From JBFELO01 sp041552055 (GTDB taxonomy: Bacteria > Acidobacteriota > Thermoanaerobaculia > Thermoanaerobaculales > Sulfomarinibacteraceae), in contig JBFELO010000103.1 in NCBI GenBank assembly GCA_041552055.1, positions 1 through 15,848 on the forward strand: 15,848 nucleotides of DNA, given 5' to 3'. Positions 8,554 to 15,668 of this stretch are shown here, one piece after another (within the stretch, counting starts at the first letter, position 1; each line of letters opens with the position of its first letter). The translations under genes and the position numbers were made by a program. Below the pieces are notes generated by a model. The model worked only from the letters and a program-made list of their open reading frames with translations. It made no database searches and was not told the origin of the DNA.

Positions 8554-9004
8554 GTGAGACCCCCTTCAACCGCCCCGAGCACCCAAGAAGAATCACGCCG
8601 CGGCCGGTTGACAGAATTTACGTCCCGCCGGAAGCGGGCAAAGCCTGCGACGAGCGCCCTCGATCCGTCTATCTTTCGGCTTCTCGCAGGCAGATTCTAC
8701 AGCTGCAGCCGACGGACAACCAACATCGGACTGCCTTCAGGAGCCGTCGCATCGCGCTCTACGGTTTACCTCGGGAAACGGCCGTTGCCCCGGACCGGAG
8801 TTCACACTTCGAGCGCACGGCTCGTCGCCATCCGCCCCCCTCACACGGCGGACACCATGGACGAAGGTGGATTGTGAGAACCTGACGAGAATGGGGGATG
8901 TGCGAGAGCGTGCCGACCCCCGACACTCGCAGTCTCCCCGGCACGAGCCCGACGTGGTGTCTCCCTGCTCTGCCTCAGCGGTCATCGCCGGAGCCAACTT
9001 CGTC
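8554..9004. other. 451-base intergenic region with no recognisable gene
   Basis: This gap lies between the start of the MBL-fold gene and the stop of the subtilase gene, both on the minus strand. Short open frames here have no ribosome site or recognisable protein pattern. A minus-strand TAAATT (8615-8620) with TTGCCC 15 bases upstream (8636-8641) could be a poor promoter for the MBL gene. I see no tRNA, repeat or clear terminator. Confidence 0.6.
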
Positions 9005-11680
9005 TTACCGCACGAACACCGGCACCGTCGTCGGATCGTTGCTCGTGTTGTCCACCACCGAGGCGTAGGCCCAGATCGGGCCGTCGCCGGACACGACTTC
9101 GACGGTGGCCATGCCCAGGTTGGAGCTGCCCGCGCCCGCCTCGTCGTACACGTCGTTGATCTGGCTCCACTCTCCCGGGTCTGCCGATCGTGTGACTGCT
9201 GACCCGAGCTGGAGTCCGGACGCCGAGTAGAGACGAACCCTCATCGTGCACGACGACGAGCCCAGGTTGACAAAGCCGACATTGGTACGGAAGTCGGCCG
9301 TGTTCTTGATCTGGGGCAGGACTCCGAGCTGGCCCGACGCGAGCGCCTGTCCGGCATCGGCGCCCGGCAGATACTGGCCAAAGGTCCCCGATGTACTCTG
9401 ATTGTACGTTCGGGCCGTGACCAACACCGGAACGTCCGACGAGACCTCGACCGAACCAGCCGAGGCACCGGACATGCCGAACAGGCTCCCCGCCACGTCA
9501 GTCCACTCCTTCGAGCGATTGGGTCCGAGGCTGTAGACCTCGGACACGGTTCCGCTGCCGTGGCGGTAGACCATCGTGAGGTGGGCGGTGGACTCCGACG
9601 CGTTCGTCACGCAAAGGTTCGAACGCCACTGGCTGCCCAGCCGCCCGGCGGCATGCGCGACGCCCGCAACCAGGTAGACGTGGTCCCCATCACCACCCGA
9701 GCCGCCGCCCGTCTGTGAAACCGTGAACGTGTGCTCGGCGATGGTCAGGGTGCCGGTACGCGCCCCTCCAGAGTTCGCGCCGACAGAGTAGTTGACCATC
9801 CCGGCTCCGGTACCGCTGGCCCCACCGGTGACGGAAATCCAGGAGTTGTTCGAGCGCGCCGTCCACGAGCATCCACTCCCGGCACTCACCGACACCGAGC
9901 CGCTGCCCCCACCGCTGCCGATGGACCTGGCCGTGGGTGAAATCGAGTAGCTGCAGCTCGCCGCGGGAGGCGACCCCAAAACCAGGCGACCGTGCCCGTA
10001 GTCGTTGTCCTTTCCGCCAGGACCCCTGTCAATCGCCTGGGATTGCAGGTAGGACCTGATCTGCGAGTTATCCCAGTGGGGGTGGCCCGAGCTCACCAGT
10101 GCCGCGGCCCCGGCTACGTGTGGGCACGCCGCCGAGGTGCCGTTGAACGAGTACTCGTCCGGCGCCCGCGGGCCGTACGACGCCGTCGAGACGTTGGCGT
10201 AGCCGGAAAGGTCCGGTTTGATCCGGCCCCCTGAAAGCGAGCCGTTCGGACCGTTCGTCGGTCCCTTGGAGCTGTAGCTCTCCAGCTGATAGCTGACCGC
10301 GTCGAGCGCCGCCGCCGCGATCACGGACTGGGTGTCTGCAGGGATCGGCACCGAGCCTTCCTCGACGTTGAACATCGGGATTCCCGGGCCCTGGAAGACG
10401 AACACCTCGAACTGCGGTGAAGCCGTACCTCCGGCCCGCCAAACGGCGAAGCCGTAGTAGCCATCTTGTGGTGTGGTCGCGGTGAGGACCTCCTGCGGGA
10501 TCTGGCCCTCCCGCCCGTCCTGATAATCCTCTGCACAGTCTATGACCTCGACACTGTCGCCGCCGAAATCGCCGATCAGACAGAGGTCCAGGTCGGTTAC
10601 GGGGTTGTCCCACTCGTTCCAGAACAGCGACAGGGTCAGGCTCGTGTCCGCCATCAGCTGGACGAGACTGCTGCCGTCAGGGGTCAGGTAGTTGACCAGA
10701 TCGCCGCTCGCGAAATCGTGCCAGCGATCGATGCCGCTGTCGGTGAACGACCCCTGCCAGTGTTGCAGCCGTGCGTTCCCCGCACCGGTCACGGCAACCC
10801 CACCCCAGGCGGCGTACGAGTCGAGGGCGTCGGCCATCGGACCTGTGCCGTCACCGGGAGCGCCGGAGATGAAGTTCATGGACATCGACAGAATCCGAAC
10901 GTCGTTCTCCATCAGCCAGTCGATGGCGTTGGACGCTTCCACGACGGTGTCGACCTCGGCGAGATAGAGCTCGGCGTCCGGAACCAGGTCGTGGATCACC
11001 TCGGCGCAGGCGGTGCCGTGGACACCGACAACGCTCTCTCCGGTGAACGTGCGGTAGTGCACCTTCGCTGCTGGCGGCAGTTCGGATCCGAGCAGTGAGT
11101 CCCAACCTTCATACTGCATGTCGATCACGCCCACCTTGAGACCGTCGCCGCGGACCCCGGCCGCGTGCCAGGACGGCGCGTTCATCGCCTCCACTCCCTC
11201 CGACGTCAGCTCCGTGAGGGCCTTGGTACGGTGCGTCGCCCTCCGCGGGGCCGGTTCCGGAGGAGGCACGCCGTACGCCGGCCGACGCACCGAACGCACC
11301 TCGTCGAGGTACTCGAGCGAGATGAGCGTCGGCGGCAGCACGTCCGCCTGGACCAGGCTCGATGCGGTCAGCACGTTTTGGGCATCCTCGCCCTCCAACC
11401 AGGTGGCCACCCGGTCCGTCGCCCCCACCGCCGCCTCGACAACGACCTGTATCCGCCCATCACGCACGCGAAAGCCCGCGGTTTCCGCCGTCTCCAACGG
11501 CGACCGCGTCTGCAGTGCCCGATCGAGATCGTGTGCCAGCTTCACGTACACCCGCGGCCCGTGTGTCGACTTCGCCGCGGTCACCCCAACCGAGGCCCGG
11601 ATCGGTGCTGTCTTCCCCTCGTCAGCCAGGCCCGGCTGACACCAGGCAATCCCGAGCAGCAGACAGATCGTTACGCGCAT
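9005..11680 (-). CDS. Secreted subtilisin-like S8 serine protease with BACON-like and C-terminal beta-rich domains
   Basis: An 891-residue predicted extracellular protease. ATG at 11680 is chosen because GGAGGAGG lies five bases before it and a Sec signal follows (MRVTICLLLGIAWCQPGLA, cleavage near 19); an in-frame ATG at 11725 lacks both. A propeptide-like stretch of about 130 residues precedes the catalytic domain: Asp187 in VGVIDM, His221 in VHGTACAE, oxyanion Asn302 in TGAGN and Ser516 in NGTSAACPHVAG. All are present, so activity is expected. Between Asn302 and Ser516, residues about 335-430 look like an inserted beta-sandwich (LTLSLFWNEWDNPVTDLDL through GYYGFAVWRAG). Residues about 575-660 resemble a BACON domain (CSYSISP, CSWTARSNNSWISV, GTLTIAEHTFTVSQT). 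The last 220 residues are beta-rich with RTNVGFVNLG and WAYASVVDN motifs. Role: probably degradation of external protein for nutrition. Confidence 0.93.
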   Translation of the reverse strand: MRVTICLLLGIAWCQPGLADEGKTAPIRASVGVTAAKSTHGPRVYVKLAHDLDRALQTRSPLETAETAGFRVRDGRIQVVVEAAVGATDRVATWLEGEDAQNVLTASSLVQADVLPPTLISLEYLDEVRSVRRPAYGVPPPEPAPRRATHRTKALTELTSEGVEAMNAPSWHAAGVRGDGLKVGVIDMQYEGWDSLLGSELPPAAKVHYRTFTGESVVGVHGTACAEVIHDLVPDAELYLAEVDTVVEASNAIDWLMENDVRILSMSMNFISGAPGDGTGPMADALDSYAAWGGVAVTGAGNARLQHWQGSFTDSGIDRWHDFASGDLVNYLTPDGSSLVQLMADTSLTLSLFWNEWDNPVTDLDLCLIGDFGGDSVEVIDCAEDYQDGREGQIPQEVLTATTPQDGYYGFAVWRAGGTASPQFEVFVFQGPGIPMFNVEEGSVPIPADTQSVIAAAALDAVSYQLESYSSKGPTNGPNGSLSGGRIKPDLSGYANVSTASYGPRAPDEYSFNGTSAACPHVAGAAALVSSGHPHWDNSQIRSYLQSQAIDRGPGGKDNDYGHGRLVLGSPPAASCSYSISPTARSIGSGGGSGSVSVSAGSGCSWTARSNNSWISVTGGASGTGAGMVNYSVGANSGGARTGTLTIAEHTFTVSQTGGGSGGDGDHVYLVAGVAHAAGRLGSQWRSNLCVTNASESTAHLTMVYRHGSGTVSEVYSLGPNRSKEWTDVAGSLFGMSGASAGSVEVSSDVPVLVTARTYNQSTSGTFGQYLPGADAGQALASGQLGVLPQIKNTADFRTNVGFVNLGSSSCTMRVRLYSASGLQLGSAVTRSADPGEWSQINDVYDEAGAGSSNLGMATVEVVSGDGPIWAYASVVDNTSNDPTTVPVFVR

Positions 11681-11823
11681 GACGACCTCCTCCGTGGTTC
11701 GGCACATCGATCGACGATCCCCCAATGACCCACTCCTGCGACCGTAATCTCGGTGGACACGCAGCCCACGTCGGTACCACCGTCATGAACAGATGCTTCA
11801 ATACCCGATGTGATGTTGTAACG

Positions 11824-11851
11824 ACGATATCAATTTCGGAACGATTGTCAA
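11824..11851 (-). promoter_or_regulatory. Candidate sigma-70-like promoter of the subtilase gene
   Basis: On the minus strand a perfect TTGACA (11846-11851) is followed after 16 bases by TATCGT (11824-11829), a four-of-six -10 match, in the AT-richer part of the gap between the two divergent genes. It would leave a leader of roughly 137 bases before the start at 11680, which is long. No comparably good plus-strand promoter for the DUF6599 gene was found in the gap. Confidence 0.38.
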
Positions 11852-11935
11852 TACTGAAAACACGAGCATCGTCGGCAGCAGAGTGATTGCGAATCACCAG
11901 GTTCGCGGTACCCTTGGGAGGCCTGATCTCGGACC

Positions 11936-12907
11936 GTGAGTCGGCGTATGAGTGGGGTGCCAGCTGTGAAGCAGCACGTGTGGTTGGGACGCGTGAAGGT
12001 GGCCGCCCTCGTGGCGGCGGCTAGCCTCGCCTGCGGTCGGCCGTCGCCCGATCAGGACGGTCTTCCCGACGCCGTCGGCGAGTGGACGGCAACGTCCGAG
12101 ACCTCGGAGTTCGCCGGCGATGATCTCTTCGTCTACATCAACGGCGGTGCCGAGATCTACCACGAGCACGGCTTCGACCGACTCTGGGTGCGCGAGTACG
12201 CCCGCGGCGACGAGCGAGTCGCGGTGGAGCTCTACACCATGGCGGGCAGCGCGTACGGCATCTACAGCTACGCCAGGTCCGCGTCCGGCCGACAGGTCGA
12301 CCTCGGCGCCGGTGGCACGCTGGCCGACTACTACCTTCACTTCTGGTCCGGTCCGCATCTGGTCGCCGTGACCGCGCGGGATGGACCCGGCGATGCACAG
12401 GCAGCGGTGCTGGAGCTCGGCACGCTCCTGGGAGCGAAGTTCCCTCGTGTCGGGCAGCCACCGCATCTGATGGCCCTGCTGCCGGTCGAGGAATGCGTGC
12501 CGGGCTCGGAGCGATACGTGGCGGGACCGATCGGCCTGAACAACGCCGCGCCTCGTGTCGCCGCGCTCTTCCGAGGCTTCGAGGAGGCGGCCGTCGCGCA
12601 CTGCCGGTCGGCCGCGGACGAGGAGGCTCGGCTGGTGGTCTTGCGGTGGGCCGACCCAACGGCCGCGACGCGGGCGGTGAGCGAGGCCCGTGAGCGTGCC
12701 GCCTCGACCGAGGGAGTCAATGGTGGGCCGGTGGCTGAGGCCGGATTCAGCTTCCGCTTCGACGAGGACGAAATCATGGTCGGGGACCGCGCCGGTGCGT
12801 CGGTGCGGCTGGCCGTGGCCCGGGGCGGCGACGAATCGCACCTGGACCGGCTGTTCCCGATCGACAACTGGGAGGTCAGCCATGAGCAGCAAGAACGGAC
12901 GCAGTGA
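11936..12907 (+). CDS. DUF6599-family exported protein, possible lipoprotein
   Basis: A protein of up to 323 residues of unknown function. The N-terminus has a basic stretch and a hydrophobic segment ending SLAC at Cys33, then GRPSPDQDGLPD. This fits an exported protein and perhaps a lipoprotein, though Ser at -3 and Leu at -2 make the lipobox atypical. The mature part has the FVYINGGAEIYHEHGF motif (INGGAE at 68-73) that I associate with DUF6599, then a REYARGDERVAVELYTM strand pair and a YGIYSYARS segment. The start is unsettled: GTG 11936, ATG 11948, GTG 11957 and GTG 11966 are all in frame. GGGAGG at 11916-11921 is too far from the first, and only a GGGG run precedes the last. The 3' end overlaps the next gene by 26 bases and carries that gene's ribosome site, so the two are probably translated together. 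Confidence 0.82.
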   Translation: MSRRMSGVPAVKQHVWLGRVKVAALVAAASLACGRPSPDQDGLPDAVGEWTATSETSEFAGDDLFVYINGGAEIYHEHGFDRLWVREYARGDERVAVELYTMAGSAYGIYSYARSASGRQVDLGAGGTLADYYLHFWSGPHLVAVTARDGPGDAQAAVLELGTLLGAKFPRVGQPPHLMALLPVEECVPGSERYVAGPIGLNNAAPRVAALFRGFEEAAVAHCRSAADEEARLVVLRWADPTAATRAVSEARERAASTEGVNGGPVAEAGFSFRFDEDEIMVGDRAGASVRLAVARGGDESHLDRLFPIDNWEVSHEQQERTQ

Positions 12908-13850
12908 CGGCGCGGACAACAAAGAGTCGCCACTCAGGATCACCCGACGCGAGTTCGTCGCGGCCGGGGCGGCCACCGGCGCGCTGGTGGCCACCGGCCT
13001 GGGATTCAGCGAGACGGGCGCGACACTCCCCGCTGGTCTGGCTGTAGCCCACGGCCCCGACGCGGCCACGAACACCCTGGCCGTGATGGATGCGCTCGGG
13101 GGCATGGACGCCTTCGTCGCCAAGGGCCAGGTGGTCCACATCCTGCCCAACGCCCAGGGGACCCATCCCGGCACGTCCACCGATCTGGCGGTGGTACGCA
13201 CCGTCGCCGACCTGTGCCGTCAGGCCGGCGCCGCCGACGTGCGCTGGTTCACCTGGATCTACGGCAATTACTGGGAGCGCAGCCACATCGGGGAGTTCGT
13301 CGAGCAGAGCGGCGCGGAGCTGCTGCGGATCGACCACGAGGCCCCGTCGTTATGGCGGACGCTCGATGTTCCCCGGGGCGTCACCCTGAAGACGGTCCGA
13401 GTCTGCGAGGCACTGTGGGAGTGCGACGTCTTCATCTCCATGCCGATCTTCAAGCACCACATCGGCTCGAACTTCTCGGGGTCGCTGAAGAACTACATGG
13501 GCGCCTCGCACCCCGAGGACAACCGGGCGTTCCATCCCACCTGGGAGAGCGACGACGTGGTCCGCATGGAGCAGTGCGTCGCGGACCTCAACACGGTGGT
13601 CCGCCCGGCCGACCTGATCGTCGCGGACGCCATGACCATCCTCACCAGCAAGGGTCCCTTCGGGCCCGGAGACATCGCCCGGCCGCAGCAGGTGATCGCG
13701 GGCACCGACCGGGTCGCGATGGACGCCTACGGCGCGACCCTGCTCGGGCTCGAGGGGCCGAAGGTGATGATGATCCAGAAGGCGCACGAGCACGGTGTCG
13801 GCGAGATCGACCTCGGCGCGGTGGGCGTCCGGAGGATCGAGACGGCCTGA
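12882..13850 (+). CDS. Tat-exported DUF362-family protein
   Basis: A 322-residue protein. ATG at 12882 follows GGGAGG by six bases; the frame is open further upstream, but that part only shadows the DUF6599 gene. The N-terminus has a twin-arginine signal: TRREFVAAG (Arg22-Arg23) followed by a hydrophobic stretch to about 42. This predicts export of a folded protein, which often means a cofactor is loaded in the cytoplasm. The body resembles DUF362 (PF04015): ISMPIFKHH with Lys191, SLKNYMG (201-207) and a VVRPADLIVADAM strand near the C-terminal half. DUF362 proteins are sometimes linked to iron-sulfur domains, but no ferredoxin-type cysteine cluster is visible here; the few cysteines are scattered. 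The reaction is unknown. The 26-base overlap with the preceding gene suggests a functional pair outside the cytoplasmic membrane. Confidence 0.88.
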   Translation: MSSKNGRSDGADNKESPLRITRREFVAAGAATGALVATGLGFSETGATLPAGLAVAHGPDAATNTLAVMDALGGMDAFVAKGQVVHILPNAQGTHPGTSTDLAVVRTVADLCRQAGAADVRWFTWIYGNYWERSHIGEFVEQSGAELLRIDHEAPSLWRTLDVPRGVTLKTVRVCEALWECDVFISMPIFKHHIGSNFSGSLKNYMGASHPEDNRAFHPTWESDDVVRMEQCVADLNTVVRPADLIVADAMTILTSKGPFGPGDIARPQQVIAGTDRVAMDAYGATLLGLEGPKVMMIQKAHEHGVGEIDLGAVGVRRIETA

Positions 13851-13885
13851 ATTCCGGCTGCTGCGCTCGTGGTACGGCGATCGAT

Positions 13886-13911
13886 CGAACGGCGGAGCAC
13901 GCCGCCGTTCG
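13886..13911. terminator. Perfect 10-bp hairpin between convergent genes
   Basis: CGAACGGCGG (13886-13895) and CCGCCGTTCG (13902-13911) pair perfectly around a six-base loop. The hairpin sits 36 bases after the DUF362 stop and 40 bases beyond the stop of the convergent gene at 13951, where a bidirectional terminator is expected. No T-run follows on either strand, so it may instead protect mRNA ends or work with Rho. Confidence 0.5.
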
Positions 13912-13950
13912 TGCCGAGATTGGACTCCGAGGGCCCAGAATTGCCGCAGC

Positions 13951-14910
13951 TCAGACGTCGTACCTCTCATCTTCCATCGCTCTGAGCTCCTCTTGGATGG
14001 ATCGCCTCACCTTCTCGGGCATGTCGTGCTCCCGAGCCAGCATGGGCCGCAATCCCTTTCCCACCCCATCGTCGATGAAGTGGGGCCGGACGAACTCGGA
14101 GGTCCACGTCCGCTCCTCGAAGGACCGGCTCTTCAGCTGGTCGAAGAAGCTCATGATCCCCCGCTCGGGGTCCCCTTCGATGTCTCTGAAGTAGGAACCG
14201 TAGATGTGGAGCGAGTCACTGATGTCGACGTAGCGCCCGAGCCGAACCTCCCGGGACATCTCTTCCGAGATCCGGTCGGCGATCTTCCGCATCAGCGTCG
14301 TCAGAGCGATCACGTTCTCGAACCACGCCTTGAACAGGTCGCGGCTCCGCCAGTGGGTGTTCATGTTGAACACCAAACCGCCCTCGTCGTCCTCGATCAA
14401 TCGTCCCCACACCCTCTGCAGACACGGAGGATCGTCCGTCGGAGGATCGAGCCTGACGTTCCAGGTGACGGCCTGGGCGCGTCGGCTGTAACCGGTGTGC
14501 GCGAGCTTGTTGATCATGTAGTCCACCTGATCGACGATCCCGTCCTCGATCTCGTACTCGAAGAGACGCCCGTGGTAGGTGTACGTCCACCGAGTGTCGC
14601 TGCTGTCGACACCCTTCAGAATCTCCTCGCGCGGCTTCACCCAGTAGTCATGGGCACCGTGTACCACCTCCATCACGTACTCGGACAGCCCCCCCAGGCC
14701 ATCGGCAAAGGAGCGATGAAATCGCGGCTGCCCGAACGGGTTCTCGACCGTGATCATCACCGTGGCATCACGGCTCGGTGGGTCATCTGAGCGATCGTAC
14801 TCCGTGCGAACCCTCACCCCCTGCTCCCAGACCTCGGTGATCGCGCTCTCGTACGCCTCGGGAATCGTGTCTCCGTGGATACACAGTACCGGGATGTTGC
14901 CTGGCTTCAT
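13951..14910 (-). CDS. Thymidylate-synthase-superfamily protein (ThyA-like fold)
   Basis: A 319-residue cytoplasmic protein, longer than E. coli ThyA (264). ATG at 14910 follows AGGAGG by seven bases, and the upstream frame looks non-coding. The ThyA active-site order is recognisable: SRRAQAVTWN (arginines near 141-143, dUMP phosphate), PPCLQRVW with candidate nucleophile Cys163, RSRDLFKAWFEN (188-199) aligning with ThyA RSCDVF...FN so that Asn199 matches the dUMP-selecting Asn, and DSLHIY with His235 and Tyr237. The usual PCH is PCL here. ThyA methylates dUMP to dTMP with methylene-tetrahydrofolate; the conserved Asn favours dUMP over dCMP, while dCMP hydroxymethylases have Asp there. I infer a divergent thymidylate synthase or related pyrimidine-nucleotide methylase. 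No dihydrofolate reductase or other nucleotide gene is next to it. Confidence 0.8.
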   Translation of the reverse strand: MKPGNIPVLCIHGDTIPEAYESAITEVWEQGVRVRTEYDRSDDPPSRDATVMITVENPFGQPRFHRSFADGLGGLSEYVMEVVHGAHDYWVKPREEILKGVDSSDTRWTYTYHGRLFEYEIEDGIVDQVDYMINKLAHTGYSRRAQAVTWNVRLDPPTDDPPCLQRVWGRLIEDDEGGLVFNMNTHWRSRDLFKAWFENVIALTTLMRKIADRISEEMSREVRLGRYVDISDSLHIYGSYFRDIEGDPERGIMSFFDQLKSRSFEERTWTSEFVRPHFIDDGVGKGLRPMLAREHDMPEKVRRSIQEELRAMEDERYDV

Positions 14911-15214
14911 GTCTTTTCCTCCTGCTGGTGTGACCTCGTGGAGGCGCTGATTGGGTGCACCACGATAGGCACTCCTTACGATCTCACACTCTCGGGGGGC
15001 GGGGAAGCGGGGTGGGTGAGAATCCACGTCCCATCCGACCCGGCTCGCCCTCAGCTCTCGATCCCCATGCGGTCCGCAAAATGGTGACACCGCTCACCCG
15101 GAGCCGCTCGCGCACCTGGAATTTTCGGGCGCGTCAAGCCTATATTTAAAACACGCGTACGGTCCTGACGGCTGGCGTTGGCGTCTGGACTCGGCCGAGA
15201 GGAGGGCATCGGCC
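14911..15214. promoter_or_regulatory. Divergent intergenic region upstream of the ThyA-like and small membrane protein genes
   Basis: This 304-base gap must hold the promoters of two divergent genes. The most suggestive element is the AT-rich TATATTTAAA at 15141-15150, where TATATT could be the -10 of the plus-strand gene with a leader of about 60 bases; no good -35 is seen at 17 bases. CGCGT (15131-15135) and ACGCG (15152-15156) flank this island as a short inverted repeat. I found no clear promoter for the minus-strand gene and no small gene. Confidence 0.35.
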
Positions 15215-15439
15215 ATGACACTCTTCATCATCGCGATCGTCGCCGTGCTGGTCATGCTGGTCGTGGTACGACTCTCGTCGCACGCCAAGACGCTCACGTC
15301 CAGTGCGCGAACGACGCGCGAACGGCGCTCGGGGGTCGAGCGCCGGCAACAACGGGTGCCAATCCGGCGCGAGCGGCGCAAGCGCCCACGTCGGCGGGAC
15401 GACATCGCGTCGCAGTACGTCGCCAGCCTCAACATCTAG
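15215..15439 (+). CDS. Small single-pass membrane protein with Arg-rich cytoplasmic tail
   Basis: A 74-residue protein of unknown function. AGGAGGG (15200-15206) lies eight bases before the ATG, so it is probably a real gene despite its length. Residues 2-19 form one strongly hydrophobic membrane segment (MTLFIIAIVAVLVMLVVV). Then comes a basic tail with ERRSGVERRQQR and RRERRKRPRRRDD (about 36-63), ending DDIASQYVASLNI. The tail recalls the RRSG-x-x-RR motif seen in many small bacterial membrane and PilZ-associated proteins, whose role is unclear to me. By the positive-inside rule the tail should be cytoplasmic, where it could bind nucleic acid, acidic phospholipid or a protein partner. After the stop, GAGGG-GACATG-CCCTC (15452-15467) could form a weak five-bp hairpin. 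Confidence 0.75.
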   Translation: MTLFIIAIVAVLVMLVVVRLSSHAKTLTSSARTTRERRSGVERRQQRVPIRRERRKRPRRRDDIASQYVASLNI

Positions 15440-15515
15440 CCCACAACACGTGAGGGGACATGCCCTCCCCTGCGATCCGACCCTCTCCAACGTCGTCCTG
15501 TCACACGATCACATG

Positions 15516-15544
15516 TTGACAAATCGATCACAGCGTCCAACAAT
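15516..15544 (+). promoter_or_regulatory. Candidate sigma-70 promoter of the downstream secreted-protein gene
   Basis: A perfect TTGACA (15516-15521) is followed after exactly 17 bases by AACAAT (15539-15544), a four-of-six -10 match, in an AT-richer stretch. Transcription would start near 15551, about 118 bases before the preferred GTG start at 15669. It is the best promoter match in the window. Confidence 0.55.
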
Positions 15545-15570
15545 AGTCGGAGAGACTGCACATCGAAAGA

Positions 15571-15624
15571 TCAGTTTCACACAACTGAGAGCTGAACCCT
15601 GGGGTGTTGTCGTCTCAGCTGAGA
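15571..15624 (+). promoter_or_regulatory. Two inverted repeats in the predicted leader of the last gene
   Basis: TCAGTT-TCACAC-AACTGA (15571-15588) is a perfect six-bp inverted repeat, and TCTCAGCTGAGA (15613-15624) is a perfect 12-base palindrome. CTGAGA at 15585-15590 can also pair with TCTCAG at 15613-15618, so alternative leader folds are possible. They lie between the candidate promoter and the start codon, as operators or mRNA structures would. Confidence 0.35.
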
Positions 15625-15668
15625 GGCCCATTCTGATGAGCCTTTCGCGGAACAAGGGGGGTGTTCTC

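Noticed and set aside
8365..8877. 170-codon plus-strand frame over the MBL gene start and the following gap
   Set aside because: It has no ribosome site, mixed composition and no recognisable domain, and it overlaps a well-supported gene on the other strand.
12690..12881. N-terminal extension of the DUF362 gene back to ATG 12690
   Set aside because: The extension only overlaps the DUF6599 gene in another frame, has no family pattern, and would bury the Tat signal and the good ribosome site at 12882.
13214..14194. 326-codon plus-strand frame crossing the DUF362 and ThyA-like genes
   Set aside because: It is out of frame with DUF362, antisense to the ThyA-like gene, and arginine-rich without any motif.
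14911..15090. N-terminal extension of the ThyA-like protein to 15090
   Set aside because: The extra 60 residues look random, and the AGGAGG site clearly points to ATG 14910.
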